A stretch of 28,666 nt of DNA from Corinectria fuckeliana (taxonomy: Eukaryota > Ascomycota > Sordariomycetes > Hypocreales > Nectriaceae). Position numbers and translations under genes: made by a program. The stretch spans positions 1 through 28,666 of the forward strand of contig WPDH01000439.1 in the NCBI GenBank assembly GCA_019137255.1. Direction: 5' to 3'. Under the pieces are notes generated by a model. That model worked only from the letters and a program-made list of their open reading frames with translations, was not told the origin of the DNA and made no database searches. This document shows, piece by piece, positions 9,234-18,903 of the stretch (its first letter is position 1; every line of letters starts with the position of its first letter).

Positions 9234-10118
9234 TTAGATCCATAGGGGAGCGGCGGCAGGTCTGACGTGGCTCGTTTCCGGGAAGAAGCTGGCGAGGAGG
9301 CTCTGGATATCGCTGACGTACTCGTCGGCGGAGACCTTGACGAGGCTGTTGGCCTTTACGTACATGTCGTCTTCGTCATCGATCTTGGTGTGGGTTCGGC
9401 CTCCGTACTCCTCGGCCAGCTCGGTGACTTGGGCTAGCTCGTGGCCGAACGGGTGGGACTCCTTCATCGATCGCTGCTGGAATTGGCGTGGAGGGGGCGA
9501 GGGAACTGGGGGAGCGGCGGGCTTCTGGGCCTGGCCATTGGACACAGAGGAGGCTGAAGACGCACGGGTCGACGTGGACGAGGTTCGGGAGAAGCTGAAG
9601 CTGTTCTTGGTTGACATAGAGTGGTCCGAGTCCTTGGACATGCGCGAGACGGATCGGTGGCGGGACATGGCCTCATACGAGTTCTGCTTGGTGTGGGAAG
9701 GCGACCGCCGGGGGATGGCGGGAGCATCGGCCTGCCTGGCCAAGAATTGAGCCTTGTCGGGAACCGTAAAGTAGGTTGACAGATGGTTGGGCTGGGGACC
9801 GGGGCACTCGTGGACGGGGGAGACATCGGGGCTGGTGGGCGGGCTGGACTCTGCCGTCGAAGGGGCCTCTGAGGGGGACTCGGAGTCTGTCGATCGAATG
9901 GACGCCTTGTTGCGCAGAGCGGGCTGAGGAAGGTCGGGAGCGTTGTAGGAGAGCATGTTGGTGGTGTGGACGAGCTGGATGGGGCCCGAAATTTTGTGCC
10001 GCATCATCTGAGGGTTGGGGCCGCGCGATGAGTTGCTGCGTTGAGGTGAATGGGAGATGTCTGCCATGTCGTTACCCATGCGGGCCTTGCGGGTGGTGAA
10101 TGCGCGTGCGAGCGACAT
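9234..10118 (-). CDS. Conserved-looking fungal protein with CRIB-like motif
   Basis: Intronless, 294 residues from the ATG at 10118. The N-terminus is basic (MSLARAFTTRKARM). Residues 41-60 read HKISGPIQLVHTTNMLSYNA, close to the CRIB (Cdc42/Rac-binding) pattern I-S-x-P-x(2-4)-F-x-H-x-x-H-V-G, with the final H-V-G replaced. The middle, to about residue 215, is serine/proline-rich and probably disordered, with many SP and S/T clusters and proline-rich APPVPSPPPR (possible SH3 ligand). An ordered-looking C-terminal segment follows: HPFGHELAQVTELAEEYG, then an acidic stretch and DEYVSDIQSLLASFF. The two conserved-looking ends around a variable linker resemble polarity or Rho-GTPase effector adaptors, but a CRIB role is an inference. 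No membrane segment is present. Confidence 0.75.
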   Translation of the reverse strand: MSLARAFTTRKARMGNDMADISHSPQRSNSSRGPNPQMMRHKISGPIQLVHTTNMLSYNAPDLPQPALRNKASIRSTDSESPSEAPSTAESSPPTSPDVSPVHECPGPQPNHLSTYFTVPDKAQFLARQADAPAIPRRSPSHTKQNSYEAMSRHRSVSRMSKDSDHSMSTKNSFSFSRTSSTSTRASSASSVSNGQAQKPAAPPVPSPPPRQFQQRSMKESHPFGHELAQVTELAEEYGGRTHTKIDDEDDMYVKANSLVKVSADEYVSDIQSLLASFFPETSHVRPAAAPLWI

Positions 10119-13100
10119 ATTTGCGAGCTGTGTGAATTGGGAACCGTTCGTGGGAGTTGAGAAAGGTGCAGTGAAAGCAACTTTGAAGAGGCCGGCAGCG
10201 ATAGTTTTGACTAATTGGAAGGGTGACTGCTTAGGTGCGCTTTTCGATTTGAGTCTGGGGCGTTCCGTTCAAACCGGGTCGTGGTACAGATGACGGTGGT
10301 GGATTTTCTGAGTGAGTGTTTTGTGGAAGTGTGATACAAGAAGGAGTCCAGTCCTTGCTTGTGAGTTTCCAACTGAAGTTGTGGTGTTGCGTGAGCGTGC
10401 GTGCGTGTGGGCTGTGGTGCGCCGTGATGTGGTTGGTGCGTGTGTGTGCTGTAATCGAGCAGAGAATGTGATTCACCGGCTTCTCAAAGCCAGTTGGGTT
10501 GTGGTATTTACTTGGATGGACAAGGAACGGTCAACGTCGATTGAAGGGTGCTCCGGTCGGTATCTGCGATTGTGCGATCGATCCTGCGATGGGGGACGGT
10601 ACCGAGGGGGGCAACAAAGGGCACTCTGGGTGCGGACGTGTGGTGGTGAAGACAAAGAAGCTGGCAGTGCAGCGGGAGCAGAGTACGTTGATAGGGAGCG
10701 ACGGTTGGTGAGCTGGGCGGCTGGCGCGAGCAACAAAAAGAAGAAGCAAAGAAGAAGCAAAGACGCTGCCTTTAGACGAGGAGTTGTCAAGTTAAGGAGA
10801 GGCAAGGCGCGTTGCGTTTGGGAATGGTGGAAAAAGAGAGGCAAAGACTACGGGATCAACGCGTGGAGAACGGAGGGAAGGAGGGAGGGAAGGGAGGGGA
10901 GACGAAACAAGATATTGGGGAACGGATCAGGCAAGTCCAGCCCAGCACAGGGAGAGAGAGGGAGCAGAACAAAGAGATCCCCCCCCCCCTGGCTGGTTTC
11001 CCAGGGCTTCGATGGCTTCGCCGGGGCACCCCCCGGTCGATTGATGTCGGCTCTGGTTGGTCGGATTTAGTGTGTTTCCGCTGGGGTGCAAGGGTTATTT
11101 CTAGGGTCTGTTAGTGTAATTCTCCCCTGCACTGGTTATCGCTAGTAGGTACAGTACCTAGTATGTACCGTACGAAAGAGAAAATCTCACCCCGGCTCCG
11201 CTCCGGAATGGGCTTGTGTGGTGGGGCGAACAGCCAATGGTACTGCGAGTTCCCCTTTTTTTGTTCTCTTTTTCTTTTCTGGTGGTCGATGGTTCAGAGC
11301 CAGTCACCATCGGCGCCAAAACGAGCAACCCCCAGCCGGCACTGCAGCGGTAGACGGATTGACGGATAACTAATGCCTAACTTACTTGGATTCCCAGCGT
11401 TGACAGTCCCTTCCAGCATGGCTCAACAGAGTTCATAAATTCTTCGATCTCTCTCTGTTGTGTTCCTTTTCTCAGGTGACCAACCTGCGCCTCAACTGCG
11501 CTGTTGGTTGTTAGTTGGCGTGGTGGACGTCCACATAAACCACCTCACGGCTCTGATGTCCGAACCGACTTACACAGTACCTACCAGCTAGCCCTGAACC
11601 TACCGGTGGCTTTGACACAGACACACCCTGGGACGTCGATTGCTCCTTGGGCACAGCCAACCTACATGGTATGGACATGATTACTATGTAGTACATGATG
11701 CGAGCCACCGTGGCAGCGCGGCATTTTACGCCCTCGTTTCTTCTGCATTGCGTACTATGTAAGAAAGTACAGTGCAATGGAGTCTTCTCTGCCAGTTGAC
11801 AAGAAGAGTTGAGCCATGGAGGTGTCTCTGCCGTCCGCCATGCATCGCCAACGACGACTCACTGCCACCCGCCCACCCACTCACTGACACTAAAACAACC
11901 CCCTTCTCTCCGGTCTCTGGTCACGCGTCGGACCAACAGAGCAAAAGTGGCCGCCGACCCGCGCGCTACCGCGAATCCAGCCAGTTGTGCGTGTGCGTGT
12001 GCGTGTGTGTTAAGACAAGACAAGGGCAAAGAACAAGCGAAGGAAATGTCTTGTAGAATCGCATCACATCACACATGCACACACTTTAATGGATGCCACC
12101 CCTTCGTGCTATCCTGATGTCCGCTGGCAAGCGTCTACTGCCATGTACACTAGATACCATGTACGAAGTATGCCAGCTTGCTCAGGTCTCCAGCCAGCGG
12201 TGATGAGTTGTCGCTCGTCCAGCACACTGTACCTGCGTCGTGCGTCAGTCTGTCCCTGGCCCGCTGCACACTGACTGGCCTGCCAGCGTGCCGGCGTGTG
12301 ATAATGGCCACCTGACAGGCCGTAGACTCGTAGACTCGCAGCCGCCACAGCAAGCCATGTCCTTTTGTAGACGGGGCGGCTAGCTATTGAATGGGATGAA
12401 CCGTTGTGTGCGTGCGTGCTGCCATCATCAACATCCCTTGAGGATCGCCGGCCCGCACGCCGGCCCACACTATGTACCGTCTTATCCCCCCCTGGGATCC
12501 CAAAAAGAGATAGATCCCTTTTCTCGCCCCTTCTTGCACACCAAGTACTAAGTACTATGATGTACGTACAGTAGACGGACCTCACAACTCCCCGACATGG
12601 CCGTGTCGGAGACAGATTGAGAGGCGCCTTCAGAGCCCTCCCGGAAAACCCCTCCCGGGGCCTCCAGCTACTACCTATGGATACTAGCCCGTTGAGAAAA
12701 CCCCCCAGCCGACGTTGATTGGACCCCTGCGCCAACGCCTCAATTGTCACTTTGTTTCAGGCCCTGGTGGCGGTCGTCCCGCGTGCCTGCGCAAGCGGGT
12801 CCTGCCAGAAAGCCGCCGTCCCGCGAAACTCTGCGAGACTGGGGGATCATCCATCCATTCAAGGGCAGGTGGCAGGGAAACGCATGATAAGGCGCCCCAG
12901 ATTCAAACGCTTTAAACGCTGCTCCCCTTCTCCCTTCTGCCTTCGGCCTTTGGTTGATCATGCTTCGAGGAAACCCACAGGGCCGACCGGCAGCGCACAG
13001 GGGGGGAGCCGCTGATGGGAACGTCAAATCGTCACTCATGGGTGGCGTCCATGTATTCTAGTAGACACATAGTATGTACCTTTATGTACCAAGTACGTAT

Positions 13101-13968
13101 GATTCAACCCCCTTGCTTGTCGATGGACCCCTTGACGACTTTCATGGTCGATAGCACGATACGTCTCCACCACCCTGGCGCTACCGTGCGATGCTGGTGC
13201 CAGGACTCGGCACCGGCGATTCTCCCTGAGCTGATCCATCCATATGCTATAACGCGCAGAGAGGGACCTCACGGGGCCTGCATGCGTGAGTACTGAATGA
13301 GCCCACTTACTGCCAATGCTTTTAAATATAATTATATGTGCGTGTACGGAGTACAGATGGGCGGGCAATCTCCGCGATGCCAACAACTAAGTCAGTTGCG
13401 ACGTAGACCACTTACTGTATCGTTAATGACTCTCCGTGTTGCCCTTCTCGGCGGGCGGGGACGCTCTAATTCAGCTTCCATCAATCGGACGCAGCATGCA
13501 AAGTGCATAGGACGTCAGGGGATGGGGAAAGCTCAATGCGACCAGGGAGCTCAAGTCCACCCATCTTACCCATCCTCGGCCCCAGTTCACGCCAAACTGC
13601 CCATCGTGTTTTAGGATCTTGCTTTTGCTTTAGCCTCAGCTACGAATAGATGTAATTTTCCACGGCTCCCCAGCTGTCTTCCTAGTTTGGTTTCGCAATA
13701 CCTTGTGCGTGCGCGCCGGCACCCTAGCATTGCATCTAAACTGTTTACACCAGAGCAACTCATCGAGGCATTAGGTGTAAATCGCCATTTGTTTCCACTG
13801 CCACCACTGCCACCACTGCACTGCACCCACTGCAACAGTGCCACCAAATCTGACTGAGACCCTGCACCTGCGCCTTTCGCCTGTCCTCGTCCAAAAAAGA
13901 AGAAGAAAAAAACGGGCGGTCCTGTCTTTGTGAAGCCGATGGTCTCGGCAAATGTCCCGGCTCACCTT
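10119..13968. other. Long gene-poor region (3.85 kb) with GTAC-type motifs
   Basis: The first 400-600 bp are the upstream region of the 9234-10118 gene (-), and the last few hundred bp are 3' flank of PWP1 (-). In between are many overlapping short frames without protein character, including a 252-codon (+) and a 213-codon (-) frame of low-complexity composition. Visible elements are: purine-rich stretches near 10735-10960; a C9-10 run near 10981; a CCACTG-type simple repeat near 13794-13835; and repeated GTAC-containing words at about 11149-11175, 11575-11590, 11690-11775, 12144-12175, 12541-12575, 13069-13102 and 13338-13356. No gene is supported. An unspliced non-coding RNA or a spliced gene with tiny exons cannot be excluded. 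Confidence 0.5.
13794..13835. repeat. CCACTG-type simple repeat downstream of PWP1
   Basis: Short array of ccactg and ccaccactg words between 13794 and 13835, in the presumed 3' flank of PWP1. It is a small imperfect microsatellite. Confidence 0.6.
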
Positions 13969-15622
13969 CTAATCCTCATCCATCGAATCAACGTCCTCCT
14001 TCTCTCCCTCATCGCCGCCCTCATCCTCACTGTCGCTGCTGTCGTCGTTCTCCACGCCCACCAGCCGGTCCTCGTCCTTGCCGCTGTGGTCGGGGACTCG
14101 TTGCGCAAAGGCCTTTCGCACTGAGGCGTTGGTGCTAGTATCCCACACGTGCATGGTTCCCTTGCTACCTGCCACCGCCAGTCGGAAGGCCACCTCCGGG
14201 TCCGGGGCGAACGTCGTCGAGAAGACCTTGCCGACGTCGAGGTTGCGCGAGACCACCACAGACGGTCCTGTCGACTGGATGTTCCACAGCTTCACCGTCT
14301 TGTCCGTCGACCCCGTGGCCATGAAGCCGGGAACCACAGTGTTGATGTCGAACGCGGAGATGGACTCGTCGTGCGCCTGCAGCGTCCAGACCGACTTGGT
14401 CGCCGTGGGATCCGATGGCGCATTGCGGATGTCGTGGTAGTGAATGATGCCGTTCTCCGTCGAGACGAAGAAGTAGTTCGCGTCATGTGGATCCCATCGC
14501 ACATTCTCAACGTCGCTCTCGACTCCCCATCGGGATGGTTTCGCGTCAGGCGCTCGCATGTCGGCCGCCACAATAGTTCGATCGTAGCTTCCGCTCAGCA
14601 GCACCGTCGACTCAACTGCGTGCCACGCCAGGGAGCACACCTTGTCGGTGTGGTAGGTGTACGACTTGGCGCATTTGGTCGTGTGCAGATCCCACAGTTT
14701 GACAGTCTTGTCGGCTGACGCAGAGGCCAGCAGGTTGCGGTGCTTCCGGTTCGCCGCTAGCGAAAGGACCGCATCCACGTGGAACTCGTCGTTGGCCTTC
14801 TTGGCCTTCTTCTTCTTCTTCTTCTTGGGCTTCTCCGCGTTCGCATTGCCGCCCTGGCCCAGGATGGCATTCGGATACATGCAGTCGATGGTATCCAGGT
14901 CCCAAACCTCAATGTCGGGGTCCATCGTGCCGATGGCCACGAAGTTGCCTGTGGCATCCTTCTCCACACCGGCCTTGTTGACGGGCAGGTCGAGCCACTC
15001 GACGCACAGAGGGATCGCGGGCAGCATGATGTCGTGGTGCACGTAGAGGTTGTCCGCCTCATCTTCGTAGACGTACACCTCGAGGTGCGCCATCTCGTCC
15101 TCCACCTTGGCGGACAGGATCAGGTTGTCCGTCGCCAGGACCTGGAGGTCTTCTCGATCCTCATCCTCGTCGTCACGGTCGGCGTTGAACGTAATGTAAG
15201 GGTCCTCCTTGTTGGACTCGTAGTAGGTCAGTGACTTGACGTTTCCGAACATGGCCATGCCCTCGCCCTTGCCAGTCGTATCTTCGTCATCGTCGTAATG
15301 CTCCAAGTCGTACTCTTTCAGGTCGTCGTCGTCAACGTGAGTCCTGGTTGCGCAATGTCAGTTTGTGGTAAATGTTCTCGGTCGATACCCACACATACTT
15401 GTTTTTCTTGACAGGCTTCTCGCTGTCCAACTTCATCTCGTCATCCTCCTCGTCTCCGTTGCCCTCCTCCTGGGCTTCCTTCAGGTCTTCTTCGGCATCG
15501 TCGAGTTGGAGCTTGGCGAGTCCCGCTATCCTCTCAAATTCGGCCTCGTCTAGAGTGTACTTTTGAGGGAATGGTGCTGCGAAGCCCCGAGGGACCCATT
15601 GCGCAGCTGTAATCATCGACAT
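13969..15622 (-). CDS. PWP1: Pwp1, WD-repeat ribosome biogenesis factor
   Basis: Two exons on the minus strand: 15622-15399 and 15343-13969, 532 residues. The 55-nt intron (15344-15398) has donor GTATGT, branch CTGAC and acceptor CAG. Removing it turns a frame that ends in TGA into continuous KKNKTHVDDDDLKEYDLE. The start is the ATG at 15622, because the protein then opens as MSMITAAQWVPRGFAAPFP, matching the known Pwp1 N-terminus. An acidic N-terminal region leads to WD40 units in the central part (LLASASADKTVKLWD, LLSGSYDRTIVAADM, FMATGSTDKTVKLWN, about residues 255-450). A lysine tract (about 240-250) lies before the repeats, and the C-terminus is strongly acidic (SSDSEDEGGDEG). The family acts in the nucleolus in early 60S pre-ribosome assembly and 27S rRNA processing. 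Length and motifs are normal for the family. Confidence 0.95.
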
Positions 15623-15871
15623 TGTAAATGTCGGATATGGGTATCTTGCTGGTAGACAACCTTGCGCCGCTTGGTGGGTGGGCGCCAGATAATAAATTTC
15701 GTCCAAAAATTTGAAGTGGGGGTTATCGATAAGGGATAAGGACTTAATCGGATAAACCTCGTGGCTTGATTACCCAAACATTATCATTATCATACTCGAC
15801 ACCGTTGCTTGGATTGGCTTGACAACACTGCATTCACCACTGCAGACCTTTGGGGGAAAAAAGAAGAAAAA
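15623..15871. promoter_or_regulatory. Bidirectional promoter of PWP1 and PRP16 with GATA motifs
   Basis: Only 249 bp separate the two divergent start codons, so the promoter is probably shared. It holds GATAAG at 15728-15733 and 15735-15740, GATAAA at 15751-15756, and inverse TTATC at 15723, 15781 and 15787. GATA-type sites bind nitrogen-regulatory and light-regulatory GATA factors in ascomycetes, but occupancy here is not shown. A short A-rich stretch precedes the PRP16 ATG. Confidence 0.6.
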
Positions 15872-18799
15872 ATGGGCGACGAGCGAGTCTATAGCGGGTA
15901 CAATCCAAAAAGGAGACGGTTAGAGTCTGCGCGACCACCATCTAGGTTCCAGAATGGATCGCGTGCTTCAACTCCGCGCGCGCAGTCGCACTACGCGCCA
16001 ACACCTCCCCGAAACCCTGAAGGCCCCGAGCCGACCGACGAGGACGACCGGGCGCTGGATCGCGATTGGTACGGAGGAGACGAGTTCGGCGGACACACCT
16101 TCGGAGATGATACGCACAACCCTTTCGCTTCGTACCAGATGTCGGCCTGGGAGAGCCAACAACAGGAGTCGGCGCGCGCCGAGAAGATGACGAGCCGATA
16201 CGACGCTCGAAGAGAGCAAAGACAGCGAGAAAACGATGCCTGGGAGACGAACCGGATGCTGGTATCTGGCGTTGCGCAGCGGCGAGACATGGCGAGTGAT
16301 TTTGACGACGATGAAGCGACTCGAGTGCATCTCCTGGTCCATGACCTGCGACCGCCATTCCTCGACGGACGAACCATCTTCACCAAACAGCTGGAGCCCG
16401 TCCCCGCCGTGAGAGACTACCAGAGCGACATGGCTGTCTTTAGTAGGAAGGGTAGCAAGGTGGTCAAGGAAGCTCGCCAGCAGCGAGAGCGGCAGAGGCA
16501 AGCCCAAGCAGCCACGAGCATAGCCGGAACCACACTGGGAAACATCATGGGCACGAAGGAAGAAGATGGAGACAGCGCGCTGCCCGTCCCAGCCGAGGAC
16601 GACATGGTAAAGGTCGAACGCAAAGGCAACAAGTTCAGCGAGCACATGAAGAAGAACGACGGAGCCAGCAACTTCAGCCAGAGCAAGACCCTGCGGGAGC
16701 AGCGGGAGTACCTCCCCGCCTTCGCAGTCCGCGAAGAGCTGCTTCGGGTCATTAGAGAGAACCAAGTCGTCGTGTGCGTCGGCGAAACAGGCTCCGGGAA
16801 AACGACGCAGTTGACGCAGTTCCTCCACGAGGACGGTTACGGAAACACTGGCATGATTGGCTGCACTCAACCCCGACGAGTGGCTGCGATGAGTGTCGCA
16901 AAGCGAGTTGCCGAAGAGATGGAAGTAAAATTGGGCAGCACGGTTGGCTATGCAATCCGTTTCGAGGACTGCACCAGCAAAGAGACCGTCATCAAATACA
17001 TGACCGACGGCGTTCTCCTCCGAGAGTCGCTCAATGAGCCGGACTTGGACAGGTATTCATGCATCATCATGGACGAGGCTCACGAGCGTGCCCTGAACAC
17101 TGATATTCTGATGGGTTTGTTCAAAAAGATCCTGCAGAGGCGCCGGGACCTCAAGCTCATCGTCACATCTGCGACTATGAACTCGAAGAGGTTCTCCGAC
17201 TTCTTTGGAGGCGCGCCCGAGTTCATCATCCCCGGAAGGACGTTTCCAGTCGATGTCATGTTTCACCGATCGCCAGTGGAGGACTATGTCGACCAGGCTG
17301 TGCAGCAGATTTTGGCAATCCATGTTTCTATGGATGCCGGTGATATCTTGGTCTTCATGACAGGTCAGGAGGATATCGAAATCACTTGCGAACTCGTGCA
17401 AAAACGACTCGATGCCCTCAACGACCCGCCGAAGCTAAGCATCCTACCCATCTACAGTCAGATGCCGGCGGATCTTCAGGCCAAGATCTTTGACAGGGCT
17501 GCGCCCGGCGTCCGCAAATGCATTGTTGCCACCAACATCGCCGAAACCAGTCTGACAGTCGACGGTATCAAGTACGTCGTGGACGCGGGCTACTCCAAGA
17601 TGAAGGTCTACAACCCCAAGATGGGCATGGACACGCTCCAGATCACACCCATCTCGCAGGCCAACGCTTCGCAGCGTTCGGGACGTGCGGGTCGAACCGG
17701 ACCTGGCAAGGCGTTCCGGCTGTTCACGGACAAGGCCTTCAGGGAGGAGCTGTACATGCAAACCATCCCCGAGATCCAGCGCACCAATCTCTCCAATACT
17801 GTGCTCATGCTGAAGTCTCTGGGCGTCAAGGATCTATTGGACTTTGACTTCATGGACCCTCCCCCGCAGGACACGATCACGACCTCCATGTTCGATCTCT
17901 GGGCCCTCGGGGCGTTGGATAACCTCGGCGAGCTGACCGTCATTGGCCGCAAAATGAGCGCCTTTCCGATGGACCCGTCTTTGGCCAAGCTCCTCATCAC
18001 GGCTGAAGAGTACGGGTGCAGCGAGGAGATGATTACCATCGTCTCGATGCTTTCAGTCCCCAACGTCTTCTACCGGCCCAAGGAGCGACAAGACGAAGCC
18101 GATGCGCAGCGCGAGAAGTTCTGGGTGCACGAGTCGGACCACCTGACTTACCTGCAGGTGTATTCGGCGTGGAAGGCAAACGGCCACTCGGATGGATGGT
18201 GTGTCAAACACTTCCTCCACCCCAAGTCGCTGAGACGAGCAAAGGAAATCCGGGAGCAGCTCCTGGACATTGTCCGGATGCAGAAGATGACGCTGTCGAG
18301 CTGCGGCATGGACTGGGACATCATCCGCAAGTGCATTTGCTCGGGCTACTACCACCAGGCCGCCAAGTACAAGGGCTCCGGGGAGTACATCAACCTCCGC
18401 ACCAACCTGGGAGTGCAGCTGCACCCCACCAGCGCCCTCTACGCCGGCCACCCGCCGGACTACGTCGTCTACCACGAGCTGGTCCTCACGTCCAAGGTGT
18501 TCGTGTCGACCGTCACGGCCGTGGACCCGCACTGGCTGGCCGACCTGGGCGGCGTCTTCTACTCCATCAAGGAGAAGGGCTACTCGGTGCGGGAGAAGCG
18601 CATCACCGAGACCGAGTTCAACCGCAAGATGGAGATCGAGACCAAGATGGCCGACGACAAGCGCAGGGAGGAGGACCGCAAGCAGGCCGAGGCGGAGCGC
18701 GCTCAGAAGAAGCCCAAGGTCGGCGCCGACGGCAAGAAGTTTGTTACGCAGGGTGCCGTGAAGAAGCCCGTCATCAAGCGTCGCGGGAGAGGATTCTGA
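15872..18799 (+). CDS. PRP16: Prp16, DEAH-box pre-mRNA splicing ATPase
   Basis: Intronless, 975 residues from the first ATG (15872); the upstream extension of the frame has only a TTG. An N-terminal low-complexity charged region of about 280 residues precedes the DEAH helicase core: motif I GETGSGKT at 304-311, TQPRRVAA after it, DEAH at 401-404, SAT at 433-435, IVATNIAETSLT, and motif VI QRSGRAGRTGPG at 601-612. The winged-helix/ratchet and OB-fold regions follow, including VFYRPKERQDEADAQREKFW and SDHLTYLQVYSAWK. Those passages favour Prp16/DHX38 over Prp2, Prp22 or Prp43. Prp16 remodels the spliceosome between the two catalytic steps in the nucleus. The C-terminal tail is basic (KKPVIKRRGRGF). 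It is divergent from PWP1 and convergent with the acylphosphatase gene, with 104 bp between their stops. Confidence 0.96.
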   Translation: MGDERVYSGYNPKRRRLESARPPSRFQNGSRASTPRAQSHYAPTPPRNPEGPEPTDEDDRALDRDWYGGDEFGGHTFGDDTHNPFASYQMSAWESQQQESARAEKMTSRYDARREQRQRENDAWETNRMLVSGVAQRRDMASDFDDDEATRVHLLVHDLRPPFLDGRTIFTKQLEPVPAVRDYQSDMAVFSRKGSKVVKEARQQRERQRQAQAATSIAGTTLGNIMGTKEEDGDSALPVPAEDDMVKVERKGNKFSEHMKKNDGASNFSQSKTLREQREYLPAFAVREELLRVIRENQVVVCVGETGSGKTTQLTQFLHEDGYGNTGMIGCTQPRRVAAMSVAKRVAEEMEVKLGSTVGYAIRFEDCTSKETVIKYMTDGVLLRESLNEPDLDRYSCIIMDEAHERALNTDILMGLFKKILQRRRDLKLIVTSATMNSKRFSDFFGGAPEFIIPGRTFPVDVMFHRSPVEDYVDQAVQQILAIHVSMDAGDILVFMTGQEDIEITCELVQKRLDALNDPPKLSILPIYSQMPADLQAKIFDRAAPGVRKCIVATNIAETSLTVDGIKYVVDAGYSKMKVYNPKMGMDTLQITPISQANASQRSGRAGRTGPGKAFRLFTDKAFREELYMQTIPEIQRTNLSNTVLMLKSLGVKDLLDFDFMDPPPQDTITTSMFDLWALGALDNLGELTVIGRKMSAFPMDPSLAKLLITAEEYGCSEEMITIVSMLSVPNVFYRPKERQDEADAQREKFWVHESDHLTYLQVYSAWKANGHSDGWCVKHFLHPKSLRRAKEIREQLLDIVRMQKMTLSSCGMDWDIIRKCICSGYYHQAAKYKGSGEYINLRTNLGVQLHPTSALYAGHPPDYVVYHELVLTSKVFVSTVTAVDPHWLADLGGVFYSIKEKGYSVREKRITETEFNRKMEIETKMADDKRREEDRKQAEAERAQKKPKVGADGKKFVTQGAVKKPVIKRRGRGF

Positions 18800-18903
18800 G
18801 CGAACGTGTTAGCGTGGGGGTTTACAGGATATATTACAATAATTATACATGATACCGTGCCGGGCTTGGGCAAGTTGGACCTTCATCTTGACCTTGACCT
18901 TGG

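Noticed and set aside
10312..11070. 252-codon plus frame
   Set aside because: R/G/K-rich simple-sequence translation of the purine-rich upstream region of the minus-strand gene; starts without an ATG and has no motif.
12109..12750. 213-codon minus frame in the gene desert
   Set aside because: Low-information composition, no ATG at the frame start and no recognisable segment.
18016..18852. 278-codon plus frame inside PRP16
   Set aside because: Alternative-frame shadow of PRP16 with G/R/P/H bias.
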